Positions 8,976-18,382 of a DNA stretch of 64,000 nt are shown here, piece after piece. A model generated the notes under the pieces. It was not told the DNA's origin. It did not search any database and was given only the letters and a program-made list of their open reading frames with translations. The stretch is taken from positions 29,632 to 93,631 of the forward strand of contig UBZP01000021.1 of NCBI GenBank assembly GCA_900469965.1, written 5' to 3'. The translations under genes were made by a program, and so were the position numbers. Positions within the stretch are counted from its first letter, which is position 1, and each line of letters opens with the position of its first letter. Source of the stretch: Hyphomicrobiales bacterium. GTDB taxonomy: Bacteria; Pseudomonadota; Alphaproteobacteria; Rhizobiales; Rhizobiaceae.

Positions 8976-9482
8976 TCAGTTCCGGTCCAGGCGGATATCG
9001 CTCGTGACCACCGTTTCGCCGTTTGCGGGATTGCGGTCGATGGTCCGCAGCCTCAGGCCGTTGTCGCCGATCTTCTGGATCGTCATCTCGGCCTGCCGGT
9101 CGCCGTTCACCAGCCGGCTCCAGCGCACCGCGAGGCTGATGGTCGACCCCTTTCTCGCGCCGGAGAGCGTCGAATGGCGGCCGGAGGGGCCGATGTAGAC
9201 GCCGCTGTAGCGCGCCCCCCTGGCCTTCAGTTCGGCGGAGATCGGGCGCCGGAACAGCATGAGCGCCTTGCAATTGCCCTGCATGGCCACCGACGCCGCA
9301 CCGGCATTCGAGCGCAGCTTGCAGTCGACGTTGACGGCGGGCCTGCCGATCCGCGTCACCACGGTCCCGCCGCCGGTCCAGTTGCCGGCCAGCGACTTCA
9401 GGAAGGCGCTTTCGTCGGCGCGCGCAGGCACGGCAGCGGACAGCGCGGACAGGAGACAAAGGAGAGGAAAGGCGATGCGCAT
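8976..9482 (-). CDS. Exported hypothetical protein
   Basis: 168-aa protein with a good signal peptide ([22 protein letters not shown], cut before DES). The mature part opens with [15 protein letters not shown] and contains CKL and NCKAL cysteines that could form one disulfide, followed by beta-rich sequence ([16 protein letters not shown]). This resembles short exported lipocalin-like or DUF1579-like rhizobial proteins, but the family is not certain. The open frame continues to 9650; the ATG at 9482 is preferred because the signal peptide starts there. No function can be assigned. Confidence 0.75.
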   Translation of the reverse strand: MRIAFPLLCLLSALSAAVPARADESAFLKSLAGNWTGGGTVVTRIGRPAVNVDCKLRSNAGAASVAMQGNCKALMLFRRPISAELKARGARYSGVYIGPSGRHSTLSGARKGSTISLAVRWSRLVNGDRQAEMTIQKIGDNGLRLRTIDRNPANGETVVTSDIRLDRN

Positions 9483-9639
9483 GCGTGACCTGCCTCGCTT
9501 CGGGCTGCATCCACCGCCATCGTGTCCCCAAATCGATGTGAAAGCGAGGCCTTCCCGAACAAATGATCGAAGCGGCCGGGCCCCGTCGCAATTGCAGGCA
9601 GAATAGATAGATAGAGCTATCCCCCTGGTCGAAACTTCG

Positions 9640-9764
9640 TGATAAAGCAATTGCTAATATAAATAGTTCCGACGTCGGACGACCGTCCAGATTTCCGGGC
9701 GGCTGGACGATCCCGCATGCCTGTCAATCGAAATGCTTGAGATTTTCTTCAACGGGAGGGCAAC
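9640..9764 (+). promoter_or_regulatory. AT-rich leader/promoter region of the RTX protein gene
   Basis: The 282-bp gap between the exported protein and the RTX gene becomes clearly AT-rich around 9645-9670 (TTGCTAATATAAATAG), unlike the flanks, and is followed by a short palindrome (CCGACGTCGG) and an inverted pair GTCCAG/CTGGAC. A strong GGGAGGG site lies just before the ATG at 9765. The promoter position is inferred; no clear -35/-10 pair was identified. Confidence 0.35.
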
Positions 9765-11876
9765 ATGGCGGTTCCGACCATCAGCATTACGCGCGTCGAG
9801 GCTCTGGAGGGCGGTTATCTTCGCTTCAAGGTGAGCCTCAGCGCGCCGACCACGGACGAGGTCAGGATCGACTATCGCGCCCTCGAGGGCACCGCCAAGG
9901 ATTCACCGCTCAATTTCCAGGATTATACCGTCCAGAAGGGCAACGGCGGAATCTTCCGGATCGACACGCTCGTCATCCCCGCCGGGCAGACGGAGGGCGA
10001 GATTGTGGTTCGCGCCCGCCCCGACAACCTGGACGAGGTGGACGAGTCCCTCTGGGTGGAACTGTTCAACCCCAAGGGCGCGGCCTTCGTCGGCAATCCC
10101 GCTACCGTCCGCGTGCTGGGCGTCGTGCAGGACAACAACGGCACCGGCTCCGACCTTGCCATGTTCGTGTCGAGCCCGACCGTCGTCGAAGGCGACGGCG
10201 GCACCCGGCGGGCCGTGTTCGAGGTGCATCTGTCCGAGGCGCTCGCGACCGACCTGACGTTGAGCTACCGCACGGTCGACGGATCGGCCCGGGCCGGATC
10301 CGACTATTCCGCCAAGACCGGCACGGTCAAAATCTCGGCCGGCGAGACCACGGCGACGGTCGCAGTCGATCTGCTCGGGGACAATGCGGTCGAGCTCAAT
10401 GAGTATTTCTCGCTCGTCGTCACGCCGCCGGGCGTCGTCAAGAACGGTCGCGAGGGCAGCGCCGGCACCGCCACCATTCTCGATGACGACACCGGCAACG
10501 GCGCGATCCCGATCATCTCCGTGGAACGGGCGACCCAGACGGAAGGCGGAACGATGCGGTTCCGGGTCGTCCTGTCCAAGGCCACGGACGACGAGGTGCG
10601 CATCGACTACCGCACCGTGCTCGGCTCCGCCACGGACGCGCCGCTCAACAACCGTGACTACCCGCCGCAGACGGGGACGCTCCTGATCGAGGCGGGCGAC
10701 CGGGTGGGCTTCGTCGAGATCCGCGCCAATCCGGACAATCTCGACGAGGTCGACGAGTCGCTCTGGCTGGAGTTCTCCAGCCCCGACAACGCGCGATTTG
10801 CCGGATACCAGAAGATCGAGCGCGTGCTCGGCATCGTCAACGACGACGACGGGACCGGCAGCAACCGCTCCGTCTTCGTGTCGAGCCCGACCATCATCGA
10901 AGGTGACGCAGGCGCGCGCCAGGCGGTGTTCGAGATCCATCTTTCCGAGGCTTATGAGAAAAACCTCACATTCAAGTTCAAGACATCGGACGGCACGGCC
11001 AAGAGCGGCGCCGACTATGCCGGGCGGTCCGGCTCGGTGACGCTGCTGGCCGGCCAGACGGTGACGGCGGTCACGATCGACCTGGTCGAGGACGAACGGC
11101 TCGAGGGCGACGAGAGCTTCTCGCTGGCCCTCACGCCGCCCGCGGGCGGCATCGTGAAGAACGTGATTTCGGCCGGCCGGGCGACGATCGCCAACGACGA
11201 CGACATTCACGAGGTCATCCGGGGCAACGACAGCGCCAATCGCCTCTATGGCGGCACCGGCGATGACAGCATTTTCGGCAACGGCGGCAACGACACGCTC
11301 AGTGGCGGTTCCGGCAAGGACCGGATCGACGGCGGCACGGGCAACGACGTTCAGGATGGAGGGAGCGGAAACGACAAGCTCTGGGGCAGGGAGGGCAACG
11401 ACAGACTGACTGGGGGAACGGGAAACGATGGGCTTGAGGGCAATTCGGGCAAGGACACGCTGAAAGGCGGCGACGGCCACGACAGAATGAAGGGGGACAG
11501 CGGCGTCGACACGCTGGAGGGCGGCAAGGGCGCCGACCGGCTCCTGGGCGGCGACCAGGCCGACACCTTCGTCTTCCGCGCGCGCAGCGATTCCACCGTC
11601 GATTCCGCCGGTCGCGATAAGATCGGCGACTTCAGCCGCAGCGAGGGTGACAAGCTCGGCCTGTCCGGAATCGACGCCAAGACCGCCGCCAAGGGCAACA
11701 ACGCGTTTTCCTTCATCGGCGACGACGCCTTCGACAAGCATGCGGGCGAGCTGCGCTATGCGCACAAGAACGGCAATACCCTGGTCCAGGGCGACGTCAA
11801 CGGCGACGGCAAGGCGGACTTTGCGTTCGTGCTGGAGGGCACGATCGGCTTGAAAGCGTCCGACTTCATTCTGTGA
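9765..11876 (+). CDS. Secreted Calx-beta / RTX calcium-binding repeat protein
   Basis: 703-aa protein with no Sec signal, as expected for a type I secretion substrate. It has four Calx-beta domains arranged as A-B-A'-B' (about residues 1-122, 123-243, 245-365, 366-485): modules A and A' share DEVRIDYR and NLDEVDESLW, modules B and B' share VFVSSPT. About a dozen RTX nonapeptides follow (GGTGDDSIFGNGGNDTLSGG style, residues 485-600), then a serralysin-type C-terminal region (ADTFVFRA to the end) bearing the secretion signal. It probably binds calcium and acts in adhesion or matrix. No type I transporter genes are adjacent, and no catalytic domain is visible. Confidence 0.88.
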   Translation: MAVPTISITRVEALEGGYLRFKVSLSAPTTDEVRIDYRALEGTAKDSPLNFQDYTVQKGNGGIFRIDTLVIPAGQTEGEIVVRARPDNLDEVDESLWVELFNPKGAAFVGNPATVRVLGVVQDNNGTGSDLAMFVSSPTVVEGDGGTRRAVFEVHLSEALATDLTLSYRTVDGSARAGSDYSAKTGTVKISAGETTATVAVDLLGDNAVELNEYFSLVVTPPGVVKNGREGSAGTATILDDDTGNGAIPIISVERATQTEGGTMRFRVVLSKATDDEVRIDYRTVLGSATDAPLNNRDYPPQTGTLLIEAGDRVGFVEIRANPDNLDEVDESLWLEFSSPDNARFAGYQKIERVLGIVNDDDGTGSNRSVFVSSPTIIEGDAGARQAVFEIHLSEAYEKNLTFKFKTSDGTAKSGADYAGRSGSVTLLAGQTVTAVTIDLVEDERLEGDESFSLALTPPAGGIVKNVISAGRATIANDDDIHEVIRGNDSANRLYGGTGDDSIFGNGGNDTLSGGSGKDRIDGGTGNDVQDGGSGNDKLWGREGNDRLTGGTGNDGLEGNSGKDTLKGGDGHDRMKGDSGVDTLEGGKGADRLLGGDQADTFVFRARSDSTVDSAGRDKIGDFSRSEGDKLGLSGIDAKTAAKGNNAFSFIGDDAFDKHAGELRYAHKNGNTLVQGDVNGDGKADFAFVLEGTIGLKASDFIL

Positions 11877-11926
11877 GGACGACTGTGCCAGTGCCGCGGA
11901 CGGAGGCAGCGCGGCCCGACCTGCGC

Positions 11927-12973
11927 TCAGCTCGACTGGCCGGCGACCCAGTTGTGCCAGTCGGCCTCGCTGCCGCGGAAGACGTTGAGGTCGATCTTGC
12001 CGTCGACGCCCTGGGACAAGCCGGAGCCCGAATACTGCCAGAACACCCATTTGCGGTTGGGGTAGCGCTTCGACGGGTGGGCTGCGACCGAGCGCAGCCA
12101 GAACGGATGGTTCGGGAATTCGCCGGAGAGATTGTCGGCATAGAAGTCCGGCGCGGTGTAGATGATCGGACGCTGGCCGTAGTGGCGTTCGAGCTTGTCC
12201 ATGAACACCTGCATCTTCTCCAGCACCTTCGCCCGCGACAGCCGGCGCTTGCAGCTCGATTCGGCGTTGTACTCGACGTCGATCACCGGCGGCAGCGCGC
12301 CGGCCTCGCGCGGCACGTTGCGGATGAACCAGTCCGCCTGTTCTCCGGCCGTGCGGCACCAGTAGAAGAAGTGGTAGGCGCCGCGTTTGATCCCGGCTTC
12401 CTTGGCCCGGCGCCAGTTCTTCTGGAACATCGGGTCGAGATGGTCGCCGCCGTCGGTCGCCTTGATGAAGGCGAAGTTCGCCCCTTGCGTCCTCAACGTT
12501 TGCCAGTCGATCTCGCCCTGCCAGCGCGAGACGTCGACGCCGTGGACGGCGTGGTGACGCGGGCTGACCTTGCCGAAGTTGATCGGCTTGGCGTCGCGAA
12601 AGCGCTGGCTGTAGATGCGCGGGCCCTTGCTGGCCCTGGGGGTTGCGGCCGGCGCTTCCGGCGCGATCGTCTCGAGCGGACGCTGCGAGGGCACGGCCAT
12701 GCCGGCATCGCGCGTCACCGCGTCGAACTGCTGTTGGTCGGGCACCGGCCCGGCCCAGGCGAGCTCGTGCGGTGCAGAGCCGTCTTCGCCCGCCTCGGCG
12801 GCGGCCACATCGCCGACCTCCGCCGTCGGCACCGGCGAGGCCGGCCGCACGATCGAATTCGTGGTCTCGCGGGACGTCAGCCCCGCCTTGAGTGCCTCCG
12901 GCCCGGAACTGGACGAGCAGCCCGAAAGGACAAGGCCGAGGAGGATGAGGGCAGGGGCGGCCGAAAGATGCAT
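11927..12973 (-). CDS. GH25 lysozyme-like lipoprotein
   Basis: 348-aa lipoprotein: lipobox LSGC with Cys19, then a long Ala/Pro/Glu-rich linker to about residue 115, then a glycoside hydrolase family 25 domain (residues 140-345). GH25 catalytic-site acids are visible: Asp147 in HGVDVSRWQG and the Asp232/Glu234 pair in VIDVEY. Such enzymes cleave peptidoglycan between MurNAc and GlcNAc. Outer-membrane or periplasmic anchoring suggests a housekeeping wall-remodelling role rather than defence; that is inference. The gene is convergent with the RTX gene. Confidence 0.9.
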   Translation of the reverse strand: MHLSAAPALILLGLVLSGCSSSSGPEALKAGLTSRETTNSIVRPASPVPTAEVGDVAAAEAGEDGSAPHELAWAGPVPDQQQFDAVTRDAGMAVPSQRPLETIAPEAPAATPRASKGPRIYSQRFRDAKPINFGKVSPRHHAVHGVDVSRWQGEIDWQTLRTQGANFAFIKATDGGDHLDPMFQKNWRRAKEAGIKRGAYHFFYWCRTAGEQADWFIRNVPREAGALPPVIDVEYNAESSCKRRLSRAKVLEKMQVFMDKLERHYGQRPIIYTAPDFYADNLSGEFPNHPFWLRSVAAHPSKRYPNRKWVFWQYSGSGLSQGVDGKIDLNVFRGSEADWHNWVAGQSS

Positions 12974-13120
12974 GGGAACCCGTTACGCAAGACCAAGGAC
13001 GACGGCTCGGGGCGAGCCGCCAGGAACCACAAAGGACAAGGCTAACGGGGAATTACCAAGAAAGACTGAATCCAATCTTTACGGCGCGACATCGCCTCGC
13101 GCCGCTTGTCGTCGTGCAAC

Positions 13121-13146
13121 GGCAGCGGTCGCAAAGGACCGCTGCC
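13121..13146 (-). terminator. Stem-loop downstream of phoX
   Basis: A perfect 10-bp stem (GGCAGCGGTC paired with GACCGCTGCC, 6-base loop) begins 15 bases past the phoX stop on the minus strand. No long U-tract follows, so it may be a 3'-end stabilising hairpin or a weak intrinsic terminator. Confidence 0.6.
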
Positions 13147-13161
13147 GCAGGACCGGGTGGA

Positions 13162-15153
13162 TCAGACGGCGATCTTGCCGCCGCCGATCTTGGTGATCGC
13201 GACCACGGAGGGGCGCACCGGCATGTCGTCCTTGAAGTCCGGCCAGCGGGTGGAGAGGTCCTCGTAGTAGGACGGGCGGCCGTGACCGTCCCAGTCCTCG
13301 CCGCCGTCGCCCGGATGCTGGACGGCGACGAAGGCCGTCTCGTCGTCCGGGGTGAACAGCGGACCGCACATTTCCGCGCCGACCGGAACGCGGAAGAACA
13401 GCTTGGAGGTGGCGCGGGCGTCGCCCTCGGTGTCGACCGCCCAGAGGCCGTCGGTGCGCCCGGTGGCCTTGTTGGAGTTGCCGTCGGTCGAGACCCACAG
13501 GCGCCCGGCGGCGTCGACCGCACAGTTGTCCGGCATGCCGAACCAGCCGTTCTTCGTCGTCTCCGTCGAGAAGGTGGCGCCGACGTCGGCCACCGACGGG
13601 TCGCCGCACTTCAGCAGCACTTCCCACTTGCCCGAGGTCGCGGTGAAGTCGCCGCCGTCTTCCTCGATCTCGATGATGTGGCCGAAGGCGTTCTCCGCAC
13701 GCGGGTTGGCGGCGTCGACCTGCTCGGCCTTGCGCTTGGTGTTGTTGGTCAGCATGACATAGACCTTGCCGTTGACGCCGTTCGGCTGCACGTCCTCGGG
13801 GCGGTCCATCTTGGTGGCGCCGAGAAGGTCGGCGGCGCGGCGGGTCTCGATCAGCACGTCCGCCTGGCTGGCAAAGCCGTTCTCGGCGGTCAGCGGGCCC
13901 TGGCCATGCACGACCGGCAGCCAGGTCATGGTGCCGTCCTCGTTGAACTTTGCGACATAGAGCGTGCCGGCGTCCAGCAGGTCCATGTTGGCGGCGCGGT
14001 CGGTAGCGTTGTAGGTGCCGTCGGTGACGAACTTGTAGACGTAGTCGAAGCGCTCGTCATCGCCGAGGTAGAAGACGACCTTGCCGTTCTTGGCGACGAT
14101 CGATTCCGCGCCCTCGTGCTTGGTGCGGCCGAGTGCTGTGCGCTTCTTCGGCACCGAGGTGGGGTCCATCACGTCGACCTCGACGATCCAGCCGAAGCGG
14201 TTCGGCTCGTTCGGCTCCTTGGAAAGGTCGAAGCGGTCGTAGAAGTTGGCCCACTCGTAGGCGCCTTCCGGCACGCCGTAGCGCTTGTAGTTCTCGGCCT
14301 CGGCATGACCGGCCGGCAGTTCGCCGGAGAAGTAGCCGTGGAAGTTCTCTTCCGCCATGATGTAGGTGCCCCACGGGGTCACCCCGCCGGCACAGTTGTT
14401 GAACGTGCCCATGACCTTCCGGCCGGTCGCATCGGCATGGGTCTTGACGCGGTCGTGGCCGGCGACCGGGCCGGAGAGCTGCATCTCGGTGTTGACGGTG
14501 ACGCGGCGGTTGAGCTTGCCTTCCGGCACCACCTGCCACTTGCCGTCGACCTTGCGGATCTCGACGATCGTGCCGCCGTGGGCGGCCATCTCGACGTCGA
14601 CCTGTTCCTTCGACAGCGGACCCTGCTCGACCTTGCCCTCGACGATCTTGACGAGGCCGGGGAACATCAGGTGCGGGTTGGTGTATTCGTGGTTCACGAC
14701 GAGAAGGCCGTGCTCGGAGGAGCCCTCCAGCGGGATGAAGCCGACATAGTCGTTGTTGTAGCCGAACTGCCGCTCCTGTGCCGCCGCCGTCTGCCTGGTC
14801 GGGTCGAAGGCGGGCGAATCGGGGAACAGGGCATCGCCCCAGCGCAGCAGGACGTCGGCATCATAGCCCTCGGCGACGTGGTGGTTGGCGTCGACGCCGG
14901 CCTCGACCTCGGCAAACGAGAAGGCCGAACCGCCGCCCGCACGGGCGGCATTGGGTGCGCTCAGGAGCGCGGCGGGACAGACGGTCGCGGCGATCGCCGA
15001 GACGGCAAGCGACCCCTGCAGGAAGCCGCGGCGCGAGAAGCGCTTGCCGATGATCTCGCCCATCGTGGGGTTCGCGCTCTGGTTATGCCCGTCGCCATCG
15101 GCGTCTTCGAGCTGCGTCGTCGGGAAAATTCTTTGAGAGAATTGTTCGGTCAT
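13162..15153 (-). CDS. phoX: PhoX-family alkaline phosphatase (DUF839), Tat-exported
   Basis: 663-aa PhoX-type phosphatase that releases phosphate from organic esters in the periplasm using a calcium/iron centre. A Tat signal is visible (KRFSRRGFLQGSLAVSA, Arg41-Arg42). Family blocks include NNDYVGFIPLEG, VVNHEYTNPHLMFPG, NNCAGGVTPWGTYIMAEENF and KHEGAESI near residue 370, plus the DRPEDVQPN block. The ATG at 15153 follows GGAG at suitable spacing; a GTG seven codons upstream is less likely. No obvious Pho box was found upstream. Monocistronic. Confidence 0.92.
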   Translation of the reverse strand: MTEQFSQRIFPTTQLEDADGDGHNQSANPTMGEIIGKRFSRRGFLQGSLAVSAIAATVCPAALLSAPNAARAGGGSAFSFAEVEAGVDANHHVAEGYDADVLLRWGDALFPDSPAFDPTRQTAAAQERQFGYNNDYVGFIPLEGSSEHGLLVVNHEYTNPHLMFPGLVKIVEGKVEQGPLSKEQVDVEMAAHGGTIVEIRKVDGKWQVVPEGKLNRRVTVNTEMQLSGPVAGHDRVKTHADATGRKVMGTFNNCAGGVTPWGTYIMAEENFHGYFSGELPAGHAEAENYKRYGVPEGAYEWANFYDRFDLSKEPNEPNRFGWIVEVDVMDPTSVPKKRTALGRTKHEGAESIVAKNGKVVFYLGDDERFDYVYKFVTDGTYNATDRAANMDLLDAGTLYVAKFNEDGTMTWLPVVHGQGPLTAENGFASQADVLIETRRAADLLGATKMDRPEDVQPNGVNGKVYVMLTNNTKRKAEQVDAANPRAENAFGHIIEIEEDGGDFTATSGKWEVLLKCGDPSVADVGATFSTETTKNGWFGMPDNCAVDAAGRLWVSTDGNSNKATGRTDGLWAVDTEGDARATSKLFFRVPVGAEMCGPLFTPDDETAFVAVQHPGDGGEDWDGHGRPSYYEDLSTRWPDFKDDMPVRPSVVAITKIGGGKIAV

Positions 15154-15277
15154 GAGGCTGTCTCCGAATTGCACTGGGACTCCCGATCTAGAGTCGTTCT
15201 AGCCCATAGAGACGGCATGTTTCGGTTTTGCGACAGGGAGCTGTGCCCCGTCGCTTGCTGTTCGCCTTTGCCCATCA

Positions 15278-16183
15278 TCAGCCGTTGCGCTGCACCTTTC
15301 GCCAGGCGATCGCGTGATCGATGAAGGCGCGCAGACCCGCCGACGGCAGACGCCGGCTCGGGTAGTAGAGGCAGATCCCGGGATAGGGCGGCGTCCATTC
15401 GGCAAGAAGCTGCACGAGCGTCCCTTTCGCGAGATCCTCTTCCACCGACCGCAAGGACGCATAGGCGATCCCGCCATGCCGACGGGCGGCGAGCACGCTG
15501 AGCTCGGTGCTGCCGGCGATCAGGCGCCCCCTGACGTCGACCGTGATCGTTTCGCCGTTCCGCTCCAGTTCCCAGGCGACGAGGCTTCCGCTCGGGAGCC
15601 GGGCGCGGATGCACTCGTGACCGAGCAGGTCGCCGGGTGTGGCCGGGCGCGGCTTGTCCTGCAGGTAGGACGGCGAGGCGACGAGGACGAAGGATTCGCT
15701 TTGGCCGAGCGGCACGCGGATCATGTCCTTCGGAACGACCTCCTCCAGGCGCAGCCCGGCGTCGAAGCCCTCCGCGACGATGTCCACCAGGCGCCCCTCG
15801 GTGACGAGATCGACCTTCATCTCCGGATAGGCGGCCAGGAAATCCAGCACCAGCGGCAGGACGCGCTGCGCGCCGCCCTCTGAGGTATTGAGGCGCAGGA
15901 GGCCGGCCGGCGTGCTGCGCAGGCGGTCGACGGCGAGAAGCGCCATGTCGATCTCGTCGAGCGCCGGGCGGACCCGAAGCAGCAGCGCCTCGCCGGCCTC
16001 GGTGAGCGAGACGCTGCGGGTCGTCCGGTTGAAGAGGCGGATGCCGAGGCGCTTTTCGACGTTGGCGACCTGGTGGCTGAGGGAGGACACGGCAATCCCC
16101 ATCTCCTTCGCCGCACCCCGGAAGCTGCCGCAGGTGGCGACGCTCGATATCGCCCTCAGGTCCGCAAGCGTCATTCCCGACAT
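15278..16183 (-). CDS. LysR-family transcriptional regulator
   Basis: 301-aa LysR regulator: winged-helix domain at residues 3-62 ([25 protein letters not shown] helix region) and a substrate-binding co-inducer domain from about residue 90, ending with the [12 protein letters not shown] block typical of the AphB/CrgA-like branch. It is divergent from an SDR oxidoreductase with about 90 bases between the starts, so the SDR gene is the probable target. A second LysR with the same LYYPSRR end occurs at 23364-24254. Confidence 0.93.
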   Translation of the reverse strand: MSGMTLADLRAISSVATCGSFRGAAKEMGIAVSSLSHQVANVEKRLGIRLFNRTTRSVSLTEAGEALLLRVRPALDEIDMALLAVDRLRSTPAGLLRLNTSEGGAQRVLPLVLDFLAAYPEMKVDLVTEGRLVDIVAEGFDAGLRLEEVVPKDMIRVPLGQSESFVLVASPSYLQDKPRPATPGDLLGHECIRARLPSGSLVAWELERNGETITVDVRGRLIAGSTELSVLAARRHGGIAYASLRSVEEDLAKGTLVQLLAEWTPPYPGICLYYPSRRLPSAGLRAFIDHAIAWRKVQRNG

Positions 16184-16264
16184 TGTCCGAATTCCTTCAA
16201 TGATCTGTCCGGCATTGTCCGGCTAATACCACGGCCGTGCCGCCATTACATCGGTGTCCGGACA
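16184..16264. promoter_or_regulatory. Repeated TGTCCGG motifs between lysR and SDR genes
   Basis: The lysR-SDR intergenic region contains TGTCCG at 16184-16189, TGTCCGG at 16206-16212 and 16216-16222, and the perfect 10-bp palindrome TGTCCGGACA at 16255-16264, directly before the SDR ribosome-binding site. Two copies are spaced 10 bp, one helical turn. This looks like an operator array for the divergent LysR protein, but binding is inferred. Confidence 0.5.
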
Positions 16265-16274
16265 AAAGGAGACC

Positions 16275-17114
16275 ATGATGAAAAAGACGATATTGATCAC
16301 GGGCTGCTCCTCCGGTTTCGGAGCGGTAGCCGCAAGGCTCTTCGCGGCGGAGGGCTGGAATGTGGTGGCGACGATGCGGCGCCCCGACGACGGGGCGGGC
16401 CTGCAAGACCTGCCCGACGTTCTCGTCACCCGGCTGGACGTCCAGGATCGCGAGAGCATCGACAGGGCGGTCGGTGCGGCGATCGAAAGGTTCGGCCGCA
16501 TCGACGTGGTGGTGAACAATGCGGGCTACGGGCTGTTCGGTGTGTTCGAGGGAACCGCGCGCGAAAAGGTCGCCGACCAGTTCGAGGTCAACGTCTTCGG
16601 CGTGATGGACGTGATCCGGGCGACGCTGCCGCATTTCCGGGAAAACCGCTCCGGCCTCTACATCAACGTCAGCTCCGGCGCCGGTGTCTTCGGCCTTCCG
16701 ATGATCTCCCTCTACAACGCCTCCAAGTTCGCCCTCGAAGGCTTCTCGGAATCGCTGTCCTACGAGCTGGCCGCGCTTGGCATCGGCGTGAAGATCGTCG
16801 AGCCGGGCGGGGTGCTGGAAACGAAGTTCGGCGAGCGCAGCGGGCAGGAGTTCTCCGCGACGACCACGCCATCCGACTATGACGGTTTCATCGCCGGTGC
16901 CGGCGAGGTCTTCGAAGGCTTGCGCCGGTCACGCGGCCTGGCAACGAGCGACGCGGTGGCGAAGGTCATTTTCGAGGCCGCGACCGACGGGACCGACCAA
17001 CTCCGCTACGTCGCGACCGACGACATCAGGCCGCTGATCGACAAGCGCCGGGGCAGCTCCGAAGCCGAATACATGGCCTTCATGCGCGAGCGCATGACGC
17101 CGAAGATGCGGTGA
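16275..17114 (+). CDS. Short-chain dehydrogenase/reductase (classical SDR)
   Basis: 279-aa NAD(P)-dependent oxidoreductase. The Rossmann glycine motif is TGCSSGFG near the N-terminus, NNAG follows strand 4, the catalytic Ser is in NVSSGAG, and the Tyr/Lys pair is in YNASK. The substrate is not deducible. AGGAG at 16267-16271 serves adjacent ATGs at 16275 and 16278; the second has the better 6-base spacing. It is divergent from a LysR gene that probably controls it. Confidence 0.93.
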   Translation: MMKKTILITGCSSGFGAVAARLFAAEGWNVVATMRRPDDGAGLQDLPDVLVTRLDVQDRESIDRAVGAAIERFGRIDVVVNNAGYGLFGVFEGTAREKVADQFEVNVFGVMDVIRATLPHFRENRSGLYINVSSGAGVFGLPMISLYNASKFALEGFSESLSYELAALGIGVKIVEPGGVLETKFGERSGQEFSATTTPSDYDGFIAGAGEVFEGLRRSRGLATSDAVAKVIFEAATDGTDQLRYVATDDIRPLIDKRRGSSEAEYMAFMRERMTPKMR

Positions 17115-17131
17115 ATCTCGCCGACGAAGTC

Positions 17132-17159
17132 CCCCGCGGCGAGATCAGTCGCCGCGGGG
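17132..17159. terminator. Bidirectional hairpin between convergent genes
   Basis: A perfect 11-bp stem (CCCCGCGGCGA with TCGCCGCGGGG, 6-base loop) sits 17 bases after the SDR stop and 44 bases before the end of the converging membrane-protein gene. There is no U-tract on either strand. Confidence 0.5.
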
Positions 17160-17203
17160 ATCAGGGCAGGGCGGTTCCGCCTGGCGGACGGCGAACAGAA
17201 GCG

Positions 17204-17920
17204 CTATCGGCGGAAAGGGGCGGGCGCCGACGATCCGCTTCGACCGTTCCCCTGGCGCCGTCGCTCGATCGCCATCAGTCCGTAATGCGTCGCCGTGGCA
17301 AACAGACCGACGATCGATCCGTAGTTCACGAAGAATGCCAAAGTCGCGTCGTTGAAATCCCACATGTCGAGGGCGTAGGTGAGCATCAGCTTCGCTTCGA
17401 ACCCCATCTCGACGATGGACTGCGCACCCCAGAAGAAAATGGCAGCCGCCGCAAGACGCAACGCCACCGTCCGCACCGGGCTGTGCCCCTCGATCCCGAA
17501 CGCGGCCCTGAACACATGCATGACCACGGCCCAGCGCGTGCCGAGATGGATGGCGATCACCAGCAGCACCCAATAGGCTGCGAACATGTGGATCTCGCGG
17601 ATGGCGAAGCTGCCGTCCAGCGCCAGGAAGGCGAACGCGTCTCGCGAGATCAGCAGGCTGGTGACGAGCATGATCAGCATCCCGACGGCGAGGCAGGCGA
17701 TCGTCGCGACGTTGAACAGCCGGACGAAACCATGGCGCTTCCTGCCGGCCGTTCCGTACCAGCGGCGGTTGAAGACGTTGTGAGCGATCACCAATACAAG
17801 GAGAGCCGTCCCGAAGAGTTCATGCCACAGGTTGCCGAGCCACCAGTAGGCCAGGCATGCGATGACCAGCCCGACGGCGCCGAAATCGAGGAACAGGCGG
17901 AGGCGAAAGATGCCGCTCAT
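17204..17920 (-). CDS. DUF4405-type membrane protein (cytochrome b561-like)
   Basis: 238-aa membrane protein with about six hydrophobic segments. Histidines sit within or at the ends of helices (NLWHELFGT, VIAHNVFNRRWY, REIHMFAAYW, AIHLGTRW, THYGLM), the pattern of DUF4405/b561-like proteins that bind heme in the membrane. Its start overlaps the stop of the c-type cytochrome gene by 4 bases (ATGA), so the two are co-translated. A transmembrane electron path between quinone and the periplasmic cytochrome is a reasonable inference. Confidence 0.82.
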   Translation of the reverse strand: MSGIFRLRLFLDFGAVGLVIACLAYWWLGNLWHELFGTALLVLVIAHNVFNRRWYGTAGRKRHGFVRLFNVATIACLAVGMLIMLVTSLLISRDAFAFLALDGSFAIREIHMFAAYWVLLVIAIHLGTRWAVVMHVFRAAFGIEGHSPVRTVALRLAAAAIFFWGAQSIVEMGFEAKLMLTYALDMWDFNDATLAFFVNYGSIVGLFATATHYGLMAIERRRQGNGRSGSSAPAPFRR

Positions 17921-18381
17921 TCGAATTCAAAGCGCCGCATGTCGTTGAACGTATAGAGAAACTCCCTGTCGGCCCGCGACGTGTGGCAGCGTTGGCAGCG
18001 GGCGGTGTTCTCATCCATGTTGATCGTGCCGTCGGGCTTGAACCATTGGAACTGCCAGTCGGCCGTGCGCCGGTCCTCGCCGTAGTCCTGGCCCCACCTT
18101 TCGCCCTTCTCCATGATGAAGTAGCGGAAGACCTTACCGTCGCGGTAGTCGACCAGGGCGACATGGGTGCCGTTCGGGATCGGCTCGCCGCGTTTGACCG
18201 CCTCGATTGCCGCGCGGGTGGTCATGATGTGCTCGGTGACCTCGCCGCGCTCCACCGTCGTGTAGTGGACGAGCTTGGCGATGTCCGGCATCGTCGCCCG
18301 GGTCGGCTCGGCCTGGACCTGCATTCCGACGAAGAACAGGGCGCCCGATACCAGGCCCGCCGTTGCGAAGGCGCGAACCAT
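17917..18381 (-). CDS. Cytochrome P460-like c-type heme protein
   Basis: 154-aa exported protein. A signal peptide covers residues 1-24 (MVRAFATAGLVSG to QVQA), and one CxxCH heme-attachment motif (CQRCH) lies near the C-terminus, with the upstream EHIMTTRAAIEAVKRGEPIPNG-type region found in cytochrome P460 family proteins. Known P460 proteins oxidise hydroxylamine or detoxify NO; whether this one does is unknown. The ATG at 18381 lies 1 base after the upstream stop; the ATG at 18402 (overlapping by 20) is an alternative. It overlaps the DUF4405 gene. Confidence 0.78.
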   Translation of the reverse strand: MVRAFATAGLVSGALFFVGMQVQAEPTRATMPDIAKLVHYTTVERGEVTEHIMTTRAAIEAVKRGEPIPNGTHVALVDYRDGKVFRYFIMEKGERWGQDYGEDRRTADWQFQWFKPDGTINMDENTARCQRCHTSRADREFLYTFNDMRRFEFE

Positions 18382-18382
18382 C

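Noticed and set aside
9903-12359. An 818-codon minus-strand open frame under the RTX gene
   Set aside because: It runs across the RTX gene and into the GH25 gene in the wrong frame; the plus-strand RTX repeats and Calx-beta domains are unmistakable.
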